From: Streptomyces fungicidicus
GTDB taxonomy: Bacteria > Actinomycetota > Actinomycetes > Streptomycetales > Streptomycetaceae
Direction of reading: 5' to 3'
Length of the DNA: 64,000 bases
Assembly: GCF_003665435.1 (NCBI RefSeq)
Contig: NZ_CP023407.1
Location: forward strand, 1,054,001 to 1,118,000
Shown here: piece after piece, positions 1 through 10,143 of the stretch
How positions within the stretch are numbered: the first letter of the stretch is position 1
Layout of the letters: each line of letters starts with the position of its first letter
Translations under genes and position numbers: made by a program
The notes under the pieces: generated by a model
The model's input: only the letters and a program-made list of their open reading frames with translations
Databases searched by the model: none
What the model was told of the DNA's origin: nothing

Positions 1-783
1 CCGCGCCGCACGTACATGACCGGTGTCTCCAACGGCGGCTACCTCACCCGCTGGCAGCTGGAGAACCACCCGGAGCTTTACGACGGCGGGGTGGACTGGG
101 AGGGCACCCTGTGGGCCGCCGGAGGGCGCCACCCGCTGCTCTCCCTGCCGGTGGCGGTGGCGTGGACGTCCGGCGCGGCCACCGACGAGGACATGTACGA
201 GGCCGGCTTCGCCCGCGGGTCCGAGTTCCTCTGGCCGTACCACGCGAAGGCCTACTGGGGGGTCACCCAGAAGATCTACCGCGCCGAGTTCGACCCGGAC
301 TACGACCCCGGCTGTCCCGGCGCCTCCGCCGGTTCGACGCTCGAGCAGGTCCTGGCGCCGTGTCCCTCCGACGCCGTCTACGACTACGCCTCCCGTCCCG
401 CCTCCGTGCACCGCGCCGTGGAGCGCGTGGCGCTCACCGGGCGGATCGGCCGGCCGCTGATCACCCTGCACGGCGACCTGGACGCGCTGCTGCCCGCGTC
501 CGTCGACTCCGACGTGTACGACCGCATGATCGAGTCGAGCGGACGCGATCGTCTGCACCGCTACTACACGGTGCGCAAGGGCACGCACGTCGACGGGCTG
601 TACGACAGTCATCCGGACCGGCTGCGGCCGGTCCTCCCGTGTTACCGCTCGGCGTTCGACGCCCTGGTCGCCTGGGTGGAGCGCGGAGTCGCGCCGCCCG
701 CGGACCGGACGGTCGGCGAGCCCGCGGACGGCGACGTGGTCGACTCCTGCGCGCTGGGCTCCGGGGCGGCGGTGAGGCCGTAG
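1..783 (+). CDS. alpha/beta hydrolase, C-terminal part (5' end outside window)
   Basis: The frame is open from base 1, so the gene begins upstream; about 260 residues are visible. Near the start lies the nucleophile elbow GVSNGG (Gly-x-Ser-x-Gly), followed by a mostly helical lid region. Candidates for the other catalytic residues are the Asp in LHGDLDALLP and the His in RKGTHVDG. This arrangement fits the tannase/3-hydroxybutyrate-oligomer-hydrolase side of the alpha/beta hydrolases, probably secreted in full length, but the signal region is not in view. The substrate cannot be told. It ends four bases before a converging small gene, with no clear hairpin between them. Confidence 0.75.
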   Translation, partial: PRRTYMTGVSNGGYLTRWQLENHPELYDGGVDWEGTLWAAGGRHPLLSLPVAVAWTSGAATDEDMYEAGFARGSEFLWPYHAKAYWGVTQKIYRAEFDPDYDPGCPGASAGSTLEQVLAPCPSDAVYDYASRPASVHRAVERVALTGRIGRPLITLHGDLDALLPASVDSDVYDRMIESSGRDRLHRYYTVRKGTHVDGLYDSHPDRLRPVLPCYRSAFDALVAWVERGVAPPADRTVGEPADGDVVDSCALGSGAAVRP

Positions 784-787
784 CTCC

Positions 788-970
788 TCAGCGGCCCAGC
801 TCCTTGCGCGAGACCCGGCGCAGCCGGCGCCGCTGTGCGGGGTCCAGGGTGAGGTACGCGGCGGCCGGCACTCCCAGGACTATCAGGAGCGCGGCCCACC
901 AGGGCAGCCAGATGAGCAGGATGAGCCCGGCCGCCACACCCCCCGCGGCGATCTTGGCGTTCTTCGACAT
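788..970 (-). CDS. small membrane protein (60 aa)
   Basis: This encodes a 60-residue protein with two close hydrophobic segments (about residues 5-22 and 24-40) and a very basic, Arg-rich tail (RRRLRRVSRKELGR). The start is set at the ATG at 970 because a perfect AAGGAGG lies eight bases upstream (979-985); an in-frame upstream ATG at 994 would add eight residues but has no such site. No function is recognised. It is divergent from the SNF2 helicase gene and convergent with the hydrolase on its other side. Confidence 0.7.
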   Translation of the reverse strand: MSKNAKIAAGGVAAGLILLIWLPWWAALLIVLGVPAAAYLTLDPAQRRRLRRVSRKELGR

Positions 971-1220
971 GAGTGTCGCCTCCTTCGCGGCCATTGCCGC
1001 TCTCTGCCGTGAAAACGGGCCCGCGCCTCCGGCAGTTCCGGACCGCGCCCCTGAGACGTCCCTGAGGTGCGCCCCCTAAGGTCTCCGGGAGCCTGTCGTG
1101 AGCCTCCATGGCCTGGGGCTCGCGTGTTCCCATGGTGACCCGGCTCACGGCACAGGCATAGCCGGCCGACGCCGGCCGTGCTGTACCCTCGGCGACTCCG
1201 GCTTCACTAGTCAAGTTTGA

Positions 1221-1370
1221 GGACTTGTCATCGCTGCGCAGTCGTCTCCCCCGGCACGCTCCTCCGATCCTTCCGAACTCGCCCACTCGGCGGTCGTCTT
1301 CGTACCCGGAGACCCCGCACGCGCCGGTCGCGTCGCGTTCTGGCGGCCGGACGGCTCGGCTCCCCCCGAA
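1221..1370 (+). other. open in-frame extension upstream of the first canonical SNF2 start
   Basis: Between the in-frame stop at 1218-1220 and the GTG at 1371 the helicase frame stays open for 50 codons. It reads as typical family N-terminus (VVFVPGDPARAGRVAFW), which I recall as conserved in actinobacterial homologs. There is no in-frame ATG, GTG or TTG here. The only codon with a good ribosome site is ATC at 1230, six bases after GAGGA (1219-1223). Either translation starts at ATC, or the sequence carries a small error or mutation, or the protein is shortened. The rest of the gap back to 971 shows no other gene. Confidence 0.5.
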
Positions 1371-4118
1371 GTGGCCGGGGCGGCCGCCGAGGACCTGACC
1401 GTCGTCGTTCCCCGCGGCGGCGGGGTCGAGGCGGTGCGGGTGCCCGCCGCCCTGCTGCCCGTGCGTGCCGCGCTGCCGCTCCTCACGCGTGCGCGTGCCG
1501 GCGGCGCGGGACACCGGGCCGCCTCGTTCTGGGGCGCCGCCGCCGTGCACGCCCTCCACCTGGTGGCGCGCGGACTGCTGCTGCCGGGACTCTCCGCCGC
1601 CGACCACGACGCCTGGCGCGTCGGCCCGCTGGACGCGGCGGACGCCGAAGCGGTCCGCCGGCTGGCCGCCGCGATGCCTCCCGAGGCGCACGCGGTGCCG
1701 CTGGACGGCTCCGGGCCGCCGCGCCTGCCCGATCCCGAGCGGCTGCTGCGCGCGTTCCTCGACGCGGTCGCCGACACCCTCCCCCGCTCCCCCGCCGCCC
1801 AGCTGGTCACCGGCACGGCGGCCTTCGCGGCACCCGGGCCCCAGCGGCTGCCCGGTCTGCGGACCTGGGCGGCCGGCGTCGCCGCGGGCCACGACGCGGG
1901 CGTGCGGCTGTCGCTGCGCATCGAGGTGCACGGACTGGCCGACGCGGCGGACGACCCGGCAGGCAACCCGGCGGACGACCCGGACGTCTCGTTCCGGGCC
2001 GTCCTGCAGATGCACGGCGTGCACGACCCCGCCCTCGTCGCGGACGCCGGCGAGGTGTGGGCCGGGGCCGCCGGCGCGGCCTTCGGGCCCGGCGCGCGGA
2101 TGGACGCGCTGCTCGCGCTGCGCCGAGCGGCGCGGGCCTGGGCGCCACTCGCCCCCTTGCTGTCGGCGGCGGTGCCGGACGCGGTGGACCTGGTGGCGGA
2201 GGAGGTCTCCGACCTCCTCGGCGAGGGCGCCCGGGCGCTCGCCGGCGCGGGCGTCGACGTGCACTGGCCCAGGGAACTGGTCCGCGGGCTCACCACCCGC
2301 GCGCAGGTCGGCCCCGCCGGCGACGAGTCCGGGCCTGGGCGGGCAGGCTCGGCGGACGGGCCGTCCTTCCTGTCGGCGGACGCGCTGCTCGCCTTCGACT
2401 GGTGGTTCGCCCTGGGCGACCGGCGGCTGACGCGCGAGGAGCTGGACCGGCTGGCCGAGGCGAACCGCCCCCTGGTGCGGCTGCACGACCAGTGGGTCCT
2501 GGTGGATCCGCGGGAGCTGGCCCGGGCACGGGCCCGCCAGGACCACAAGATCACGCCGGTCGAGGCGCTCGGCGCGGCCCTGACCGGCTCCATGGAGGTC
2601 GACGGCAGCCGGATCGAGGTGCGGCCCACCGGATGGCTGGCGGACCTGCGGGACCGGCTCGCGGACCCCGGGGCCCAGGAGCCCGTCGAGCAGCCCGGCG
2701 CTCTCGCCGCCACACTGCGGGACTACCAACGGCGGGGCCTGACCTGGCTGGCCCGGACCACCTCCCTGGGTCTTGGCTGCTGCCTCGCCGACGACATGGG
2801 GCTCGGCAAGACCATCACCCTGATCGCCCTGCATCTGCACCGCCAGGCCGACCCGGAGTCGGCGGGTCCCACCCTCGTGGTCTGCCCGACCTCCCTGATG
2901 GGCAACTGGCAGCGGGAGATCGAACGGTTCGCTCCGGGCACACCGGTGCGCCGCTTCCACGGCACCCGGCGGGCGCTGGACGGCCTGGCAAACGGCGAGT
3001 TCGTGCTCACCACGTACGGCACCATGCGCCTGGACGCCGCCCGGCTCGCCGGGGTCCCCTGGGGGCTGGTCGTGGCCGACGAGGCCCAGCACGTGAAGAA
3101 CCCGTACGCGTCGACCGCCCGTCAGCTGCGTTCCATCGGCGGACGCGCCCGCGTGGCGCTCACCGGCACACCGGTGGAGAACAACCTGTCGGAGCTCTGG
3201 GCGATCCTCGACTGGACGACTCCGGGGCTGCTGGGCCGGCTCGGCACCTTCCGCCGGCGGTACGCGAACGCCGTGGAGAGCGGGCAGGACCCGGCCGCGG
3301 CGGAACGGCTGGCCCGTCTGGTGGGGCCGTTCCTGCTGCGCCGCCGCAAGTCGGACCCGGGGATCGCGCCCGAGCTGCCGCCCAAGACGGAGACCGATCA
3401 CGCCGTGTCGCTCACGCCCGAGCAGACGGGGCTGTACGAGGCGGTGGTGCGCGAGGCGCTGGCCGAGATCGCCGGCGCCGACGGCGTCGCGCGCCGCGGA
3501 CTGATCGTGAAGCTGCTGACCGGCCTGAAGCAGATCTGCAACCACCCGGCGCAGTTCCTCAAGGAGGAGCGGCCGGTGGTCGCCGGACGGTCCGGGAAGC
3601 TGGAGCTGCTGGACGAACTGCTCGACACGGTCCTCACCGAGGGCGCCGGGGTGCTGGTGTTCACGCAGTACGTGCGGATGGCGCGGCTGCTGGAACGGCA
3701 TCTGACCGCCCGGGGCGTACCGGCGCAGTTCCTGCACGGCGGCACGCCGGTCGCCGGGCGGGAGGCGATGGTGCGCCGGTTCCAGGACGGTGGGGTGCCG
3801 GTCTTCCTGCTGTCGCTGAAGGCGGCGGGCACGGGGCTGAACCTCACCCGCGCGGAGCACGTCGTGCACTACGACCGCTGGTGGAACCCGGCCGTCGAGG
3901 CGCAGGCGACGGACCGCGCGTACCGGATCGGCCAGACCCGGCCGGTGCAGGTGCACCGCATCATCGCCGAGGGGACCGTCGAGGACCGTATCGCCGCCCT
4001 CCTGGAGCGCAAGCGTGAACTGGCCGACGCGGTGCTCGGCTCCGGTGAAACGGCGTTCACCGAACTGACGGACGCCGAGCTGGCGGACCTGACCGAGCTG
4101 CGAGGGGGACCGCGATGA
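1371..4118 (+). CDS. SNF2/Rad54-family DEAD/DEAH helicase
   Basis: This is a Swi2/Snf2-type ATPase, a DNA translocase that probably remodels protein-DNA complexes or helps RNA polymerase recycling or repair, as HepA/RapA relatives do. From the GTG at 1371 it has 915 residues. A long N-terminal domain special to the actinobacterial family covers about residues 1-440, then the helicase core: DMGLGKT (Walker A Lys about 480), DEAQ (about 570), TGTPVEN, LLRRRKSD, and the C-terminal lobe with VFTQYV and RIGQT (about 852). The true start is probably upstream (see the entry for 1221-1370). Its stop overlaps the start of the SWIM gene (ATGA), so the two are translationally coupled and likely act together. 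Confidence 0.93.
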   Translation: MAGAAAEDLTVVVPRGGGVEAVRVPAALLPVRAALPLLTRARAGGAGHRAASFWGAAAVHALHLVARGLLLPGLSAADHDAWRVGPLDAADAEAVRRLAAAMPPEAHAVPLDGSGPPRLPDPERLLRAFLDAVADTLPRSPAAQLVTGTAAFAAPGPQRLPGLRTWAAGVAAGHDAGVRLSLRIEVHGLADAADDPAGNPADDPDVSFRAVLQMHGVHDPALVADAGEVWAGAAGAAFGPGARMDALLALRRAARAWAPLAPLLSAAVPDAVDLVAEEVSDLLGEGARALAGAGVDVHWPRELVRGLTTRAQVGPAGDESGPGRAGSADGPSFLSADALLAFDWWFALGDRRLTREELDRLAEANRPLVRLHDQWVLVDPRELARARARQDHKITPVEALGAALTGSMEVDGSRIEVRPTGWLADLRDRLADPGAQEPVEQPGALAATLRDYQRRGLTWLARTTSLGLGCCLADDMGLGKTITLIALHLHRQADPESAGPTLVVCPTSLMGNWQREIERFAPGTPVRRFHGTRRALDGLANGEFVLTTYGTMRLDAARLAGVPWGLVVADEAQHVKNPYASTARQLRSIGGRARVALTGTPVENNLSELWAILDWTTPGLLGRLGTFRRRYANAVESGQDPAAAERLARLVGPFLLRRRKSDPGIAPELPPKTETDHAVSLTPEQTGLYEAVVREALAEIAGADGVARRGLIVKLLTGLKQICNHPAQFLKEERPVVAGRSGKLELLDELLDTVLTEGAGVLVFTQYVRMARLLERHLTARGVPAQFLHGGTPVAGREAMVRRFQDGGVPVFLLSLKAAGTGLNLTRAEHVVHYDRWWNPAVEAQATDRAYRIGQTRPVQVHRIIAEGTVEDRIAALLERKRELADAVLGSGETAFTELTDAELADLTELRGGPR

Positions 4119-5386
4119 AGCGGTACGACGATGACGGCGGCGACCTGGAACGCACCTTCGCCGCGCTGCCGCCGGCGCCGGGACGCGGATTCGCGCGGAC
4201 CTGGTGGGGCACGGCCTGGCTGACGGCGCTGGAGGACACGGCGCTGGACAACGGGCAGCTCAAGGCGGGCCGCAGGCTGGCGCGCGCGGGAGCGGTCGGC
4301 GCGGTGTCCGTACGGCCTGGGCGTGTCACCGCGGTCGTACGGGACCGGGACGGCACAACCCACCGCGCGGACGTCCTGCTGCAGGAGCTGTCCGGGGAGC
4401 AGTGGGAACGCTTCCTGGCCATGGCCGTCGAGCGGGCCGGGCACGTCGCGGCGCTGCTCGACGGGGAGATGCCGACGCAGCTGGTGGAGGACGCGGAGCC
4501 GGCCGGCATCGAACTGCTGCCGGGCATCGGCGACCTGGAGCCGGAGTGCGGCTGCGACGCCTGGGACCACTGCGCCCACACGGCGGCGCTGTGCTACCAG
4601 GTGGCCCGGCTGCTGGACGAGGACCCGTTCGTCCTGCTACTGATGCGGGGGCGTGGTGAGCGGGCCCTGCGGGAGGCGCTCCGGACACGGAGCGGGGCGT
4701 CCGCCGGGCGGCCGGCCGCGGGTGCGGAGGGCGTGGACGCGGCCGAGGCGTACGCGGCCCGCGACATCCTGCCGTCGCTTCCGGACGCTCCCGCGCTGCC
4801 CGCGGAGCCGGGGGTTCCGCCGGTGTGGGACACGGAGGCGGAACCCGGCGCCGGAATCGACCCGGCCGCGCTGGAGTTCCTGGCCGCCCGGACCGCCGTG
4901 CGGGCCCACCGCCTGCTGGCGGAGGCGCTCGGGGACGGTCACGGGCGGCAGCCCGTGGAACCGGAAGCGGCCGTCGCGCGGGACGCGGTGCGGCTGGCCG
5001 ACGGGGAGCCGGGCCGCGCGGTGGCGGACCGGCTCGCCGAGGGCTCGGGGCGGGGCCGGGAAGGACTGGCGGTGGCCGTACGGGCCTGGCGGCACGGTGG
5101 TGCGGCGGCGCTCGCGGTGCTCGACGAGGAGTGGACGCCGGACGGCGAGCGCCTGGCACGCGCGCGTGCCGCCCTGGAGTCGGCCTGGGACGGGGACGAA
5201 CGGCCGGAACTGCGGTACCGGGCCAACCGGTGGACGGTCGTCGGCGCGCCCGCCCAGCTGCGCCTGGGCCGCGACGGCCGCTGGTGGCCCTACCGCGAGG
5301 AACGCGGCCGGTGGGTCCCGGCGGGCGGCCCCTCCCGGGATCCGGCGACCGCCCTGGCCTCGGCGACGGGTTCCGCCGGGGAGTGA
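4115..5386 (+). CDS. SWIM zinc-finger protein
   Basis: This 423-residue protein has a SWIM zinc-binding motif at about residues 147-160 (ECGCDAWDHCAHTAALC: CxC...CxH). SWIM domains bind DNA or protein, and this family regularly sits beside SNF2 helicases in actinobacteria. The N-terminal part carries the conserved FARTWWGTAWLTALED stretch; the C-terminal half is Ala/Glu/Arg-rich and low in recognisable motifs. The start ATG overlaps the helicase stop by four bases. It likely serves as the DNA-targeting partner of the helicase; the exact role is unknown. Confidence 0.9.
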   Translation: MKRYDDDGGDLERTFAALPPAPGRGFARTWWGTAWLTALEDTALDNGQLKAGRRLARAGAVGAVSVRPGRVTAVVRDRDGTTHRADVLLQELSGEQWERFLAMAVERAGHVAALLDGEMPTQLVEDAEPAGIELLPGIGDLEPECGCDAWDHCAHTAALCYQVARLLDEDPFVLLLMRGRGERALREALRTRSGASAGRPAAGAEGVDAAEAYAARDILPSLPDAPALPAEPGVPPVWDTEAEPGAGIDPAALEFLAARTAVRAHRLLAEALGDGHGRQPVEPEAAVARDAVRLADGEPGRAVADRLAEGSGRGREGLAVAVRAWRHGGAAALAVLDEEWTPDGERLARARAALESAWDGDERPELRYRANRWTVVGAPAQLRLGRDGRWWPYREERGRWVPAGGPSRDPATALASATGSAGE

Positions 5387-5403
5387 CCGGGGGGCGCCCC
5401 GGT
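5386..5403. terminator. bidirectional hairpin between convergent genes
   Basis: A perfect 7-bp stem ACCGGGG/CCCCGGT with a four-base loop starts on the last base of the SWIM stop codon and ends just before the stop of the converging membrane protein gene. There is no U-tract, as is common for Streptomyces terminators. Confidence 0.6.
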
Positions 5404-5405
5404 CA

Positions 5406-5777
5406 TCAGGGCGGGTCGCCCAGCGAAGGCAGGAGCGACTCCAGGCCGCTCGGGAACCCGGACGGCAGGTCTGTGGGGAAACCGGACGGCAGCCGGCTGG
5501 GGAGACCGCCGGGCAGCTCCGAGGGGATGCCCGGCAGCGGAACGGAGCAGCCGCGGGGCGCGGTGGGGCCGCCGGGCTGCCCGTCCGGCGGGCCGTCGTC
5601 GCCCGTGACCCTCAGCACGACGACCAGGGACACGGCGGCGACGGCCAGGAACGCGGCGAGCAGGACGAGCGCGCTCCTGCCCCTGCCGGGAGGCCGGGGC
5701 GGCGGCGTGTCGCCGTACGGGGGCGGTCCTAAGCTGCCGCCGTCCGGCGGCCGGGGCGGTACGGGTGGCGTGGCCAT
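5406..5777 (-). CDS. single-pass membrane protein with proline-rich flanks
   Basis: The protein has about 123 residues from the ATG at 5777. In-frame alternatives are ATG at 5786 and GTG at 5801, none with a strong ribosome site. Residues 1-35 are Pro/Gly-rich (PPVPPRPPDGG, PPPRPPGRG), one membrane helix follows (SALVLLAAFLAVAAVSLVVVL), then an outside tail with one Cys and a run of repeated LPSG/FPSx units (LPSRLPSGFPTDLPSGFPSG). The topology suggests a cytoplasmic proline-rich tail and an extracellular repeat stalk. No function is recognised. Confidence 0.6.
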   Translation of the reverse strand: MATPPVPPRPPDGGSLGPPPYGDTPPPRPPGRGRSALVLLAAFLAVAAVSLVVVLRVTGDDGPPDGQPGGPTAPRGCSVPLPGIPSELPGGLPSRLPSGFPTDLPSGFPSGLESLLPSLGDPP

Positions 5778-5895
5778 GCGCACCATGCTCGCCGCGCGCA
5801 CCGGCCGTCCGCGAGGACGCGGCAGTGAAGTTGATACGGACTCAGGGCACCCGCGCCATGAGTCCGGCGTACCCCGTGCGGAGCGCGCACCGCCG

Positions 5896-5942
5896 CGCGA
5901 CCGGGCCGGCCGCGGGATCGCCCCACGGCCGGCCCGGTCGCG
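5896..5942 (-). terminator. xylA terminator hairpin
   Basis: A perfect 17-bp inverted repeat (CGCGACCGGGCCGGCCG at 5896-5912, its complement at 5926-5942) with a 13-base loop lies directly after the xylA stop in the direction of transcription. Confidence 0.75.
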
Positions 5943-5954
5943 TGCCGCCCGGTT

Positions 5955-7235
<1,281 letters not shown>

Positions 7236-8681
7236 ATGTCAGCAGCCGAGGGTCCGCTCGTCGTCGGCGTGGACACATCCACCCAGTCCACCAAGGCACT
7301 GGTCGTCGACGTGGCCACCGGCCGGGTCGTCGCGAGCGGCCAGGCACCGCACACGGTGACCTCGGGGGCGGGCCGGGAGAGTGATCCCCGTCAGTGGTGG
7401 GACGCCCTGTGCGAGGCGCTGCGCCAGTGCGGCGAGGCCGCGCACGAGGCCGCCGCGGTGTCGATCGGCGGGCAGCAGCACGGCCTGGTCACCCTGGACG
7501 GACACGGGGAGCCGGTCCGCCCGGCGCTGCTGTGGAACGACGTCCGCTCCGCGCCGCAGGGCCACAGGCTGATCGAGGAGCTGGGCGGCGCGAAGTTCTG
7601 GGCCGAGCGCACCGGAAGCGTGCCGGCCGCCTCCTTCACGGTCACCAAGTGGGCCTGGCTGGCGGAGCACGAGCCGGAGGCGGTGCGCGCCACCCGGGCG
7701 GTGCGCCTCCCCCACGACTACCTCACCGAGCGGCTCACCGGGCAGGGCACGACCGACCGCGGCGACGCCTCCGGCACCGGCTGGTGGGCCTCGGGCACGG
7801 AGGCGTACGACGAGGAGATCCTCGCGCACGTGGGCCTCGACCCGGCGCTGCTGCCCCGCGTGGTGCGTCCCGGCGAGGTGGCCGGGACCGTCCGCGACAG
7901 CCATGAACTGCCGTTCTCCAAGGGGACCCTGGTGGCGTGCGGCACCGGCGACAACGCCGCCGCCGCGCTGGGCCTCGGGGTGCGTCCGGGCACGCCGGTG
8001 ATGAGCCTCGGCACCTCGGGCACGGTGTACGCGGTGACGCAGCGCAGGCCCGCCGACCCGACCGGCACGGTGGCGGGCTTCGCCGACGCGCGCGGCGACT
8101 GGCTGCCGCTGGCCTGCACGCTCAACTGCACGCTGGCCGTGGACCGGGTCGCCGCCCTGCTGGGCCTGGACCGGGAGGCCGTGGAACCCGGCCATGGCGT
8201 GACCCTGCTGCCCTTCCTGGACGGCGAACGCACCCCGAACCTCCCCCGCTCCTCCGGCCTGCTGCACGGGCTGCGCCACGACACCACCGGCGGCCAGCTG
8301 CTGCAGGCCGCCTACGACGGCGCCGTGTACTCCCTGCTGGCCGCGCTGGACCTCGTCCTCGACGAGGACGCCGACCCGTCGGCGCCCCTGCTGCTGATCG
8401 GCGGCGGCGCCCGGGGCACGGCCTGGCAGCAGACCGTACGGCGGCTGTCGGGGCGGGCCGTGCAGGTGCCCCGGGCCGCCGAACTGGTCGCGCTCGGCGC
8501 GGCGGCGCAGGCTGCCGGGCTGCTCACCGGGGAGGACCCCGCCGCGGTCGCCCGCCGCTGGGAGACGGCGGCCGGCCCGGTGCTGGAGGCCGTGGAGCGG
8601 GACGAGGAGACGCTGGACAGGCTGGCCGGGGTACTCTCCGACGCGGCCCCGCTGCTGGAGCGCGGCACGGGCGCCGGCTGA
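7236..8681 (+). CDS. xylB: xylulokinase
   Basis: It phosphorylates D-xylulose to xylulose 5-phosphate for the pentose phosphate pathway (FGGY sugar-kinase family, 481 residues). The N-terminal phosphate-binding loop reads VGVDTSTQSTKALVVD. SIGGQQHGLV and LWNDVRS are substrate-side motifs, and GTGDNAAAALG, SLGTSGTVYA and LIGGGARG belong to the ATP-binding half. The ATG at 7236 follows AGAGGGAG; the open frame extends far upstream into the xylA antisense strand and is ignored. The pair xylA/xylB is divergent, with the regulator downstream. Confidence 0.97.
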   Translation: MSAAEGPLVVGVDTSTQSTKALVVDVATGRVVASGQAPHTVTSGAGRESDPRQWWDALCEALRQCGEAAHEAAAVSIGGQQHGLVTLDGHGEPVRPALLWNDVRSAPQGHRLIEELGGAKFWAERTGSVPAASFTVTKWAWLAEHEPEAVRATRAVRLPHDYLTERLTGQGTTDRGDASGTGWWASGTEAYDEEILAHVGLDPALLPRVVRPGEVAGTVRDSHELPFSKGTLVACGTGDNAAAALGLGVRPGTPVMSLGTSGTVYAVTQRRPADPTGTVAGFADARGDWLPLACTLNCTLAVDRVAALLGLDREAVEPGHGVTLLPFLDGERTPNLPRSSGLLHGLRHDTTGGQLLQAAYDGAVYSLLAALDLVLDEDADPSAPLLLIGGGARGTAWQQTVRRLSGRAVQVPRAAELVALGAAAQAAGLLTGEDPAAVARRWETAAGPVLEAVERDEETLDRLAGVLSDAAPLLERGTGAG

Positions 8682-8693
8682 CGACGCGGGACG

Positions 8694-8732
8694 GCCCGGG
8701 CAGGGGACGCCGGCGGCGTCCGCCGCCCGGGC
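8694..8732 (+). terminator. hairpin after xylB
   Basis: Nested inverted repeats: outer GCCCGGGC (8694-8701 and 8725-8732) and inner GGACGCC-GGC-GGCGTCC (8705-8721). It would end or weaken transcription between xylB and the ROK gene, suggesting the regulator has its own supply of message. Confidence 0.55.
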
Positions 8733-8809
8733 ACGGCAGGCACGGACCGCCGGCACCGAGCCGGCGGACGGCACCAGGACGACCGCGGAGACCGAGGAAC
8801 GACGGAGGA

Positions 8810-10015
8810 ATGAGCGCACCGCTGCACAAGGCACGCCCGGCCGGTCCGGGACGCGCGCTGCCCGACACCCAGCAGGGCATGCGCCGCCGCAACCTCTCCC
8901 GGGTGATGCACGCCGTCAGCGCCGAGGGGCCGCTGTCCCGGGCGGCGATCGCCTCGCGCATCGGTCTGACCCGCGCCGCGGTGTCCACCCTGGTCGACGA
9001 GCTCATCCGCTCCGGCCTCCTGGAGGAACTGGGCCCCGAGCGGCCCGGGCGGGTGGGCCGGCCCGGCTCGGCGCTCGCCGTCAGCGGGAGCGGCCCGGCG
9101 GGGATCGGCGCCGAGGTCGGCGTCGACCATCTCGCGGTCTGCGCGGTCGATCTGCGCGGACGGGTACGGTCGCGGGCGGTGCGGCACGTCGCCAACCGGG
9201 GCCGCTCCGCCGGGCCGGTACTCGCGCAGCTCACCGCGATGACCGAACGGGTCGTCGCCGAGGCGGAGGCCGAGGGCCTGTGGCCGGCGGGGCTCGCCGT
9301 CGCCGTGCCCGGCCTGGTCGCGCGCGACGCCCGGACCGTCGTACGCGCCCCGAACCTCGGCTGGCACGACACCGACCTGGGCGAGCTGCTGCCCGGTCTG
9401 CCGCTCACCGTGGCCAACGAGGCCAACTTCGGCGCCCTCGCCGAACTGTGGCTCGGGGAGGACACCCCGCGCGACTTCCTCCATGTGTCCGCCGAGATCG
9501 GCATCGGCGCCGCGGTCGTCGTGGACGGCCGGCTGCTGCACGGCAACCGTGGCTTCGCGGGCGAGCTGGGCCATGTACCGGTGTGGCCCGACGGCCCCGA
9601 GTGCGCCTGCGGCGGCCGGGGCTGTCTGGAGCAGTACGCCGGCGAGGAAGCGGTGCTGCGCGCGGCCGGACTGGAGCCGGGCGAGGACCGCGTCGGCCTC
9701 CTCGCGGGCCGCGCCGAGCAGGGCGACGCACGCGTACGACGCGCCCTGGAGGACGCGGGTACGGCCCTCGGGATCGCGCTGACCGGGGCGGTCAATCTGC
9801 TGGACCCCGAGAGCGTGGTGCTGGGCGGAGCCCTGTCCGGGCTCGCGCCCTGGCTGCTTCCGGCGCTCCGCTCCGAACTGGCCCGCCGCACCGCGGGACC
9901 GCCCTGCCCCGTGTCCGTGTCGCCGCTGGGCCCCGAAGGCCCGCTGCTGGGCGCGGCGCACTCGGTGGTGCGCGGGGTCCTGGACGATCCCGCGGCGGTG
10001 GCCGAGCGGGCCTGA
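8810..10015 (+). CDS. ROK-family transcriptional repressor (xylose regulator XylR-like)
   Basis: This 401-residue protein has an N-terminal MarR-like winged helix (about residues 22-85: LSRVMHAVSAEGPLSRAAIASRIGLTR in two parts) and a ROK sugar-kinase-like domain. The zinc motif CACGGRGCLEQYAG (CxCGxxGC) is intact. The family senses a sugar and releases DNA on binding; placement behind xylB makes xylose the likely signal and the xylA/xylB gap the likely target. The chosen ATG has GGAGG only one base upstream but GAGG 12 bases upstream (8794-8797), so the exact start is somewhat uncertain. Confidence 0.88.
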   Translation: MSAPLHKARPAGPGRALPDTQQGMRRRNLSRVMHAVSAEGPLSRAAIASRIGLTRAAVSTLVDELIRSGLLEELGPERPGRVGRPGSALAVSGSGPAGIGAEVGVDHLAVCAVDLRGRVRSRAVRHVANRGRSAGPVLAQLTAMTERVVAEAEAEGLWPAGLAVAVPGLVARDARTVVRAPNLGWHDTDLGELLPGLPLTVANEANFGALAELWLGEDTPRDFLHVSAEIGIGAAVVVDGRLLHGNRGFAGELGHVPVWPDGPECACGGRGCLEQYAGEEAVLRAAGLEPGEDRVGLLAGRAEQGDARVRRALEDAGTALGIALTGAVNLLDPESVVLGGALSGLAPWLLPALRSELARRTAGPPCPVSVSPLGPEGPLLGAAHSVVRGVLDDPAAVAERA

Positions 10016-10143
10016 CCCGGCGGGCCGCGGGAGCCGGGCGGGTGGCGCCCGGCCGGGGTTCCCGGCGGCTTCACCACCTCACCACTCGATTACGAATCGC
10101 CCAACTTCTGGTGGCTGGACGTTGAGCAGGCAACGATGGGGGC

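Noticed and set aside
642..3956. Very long minus-strand open frame (1104 codons) opposite the hydrolase and SNF2 genes
   Set aside because: It reads as Arg/Gly/Pro/His-rich sequence without any domain and mirrors the codon structure of the real SNF2 gene; such shadows are normal at this GC content.
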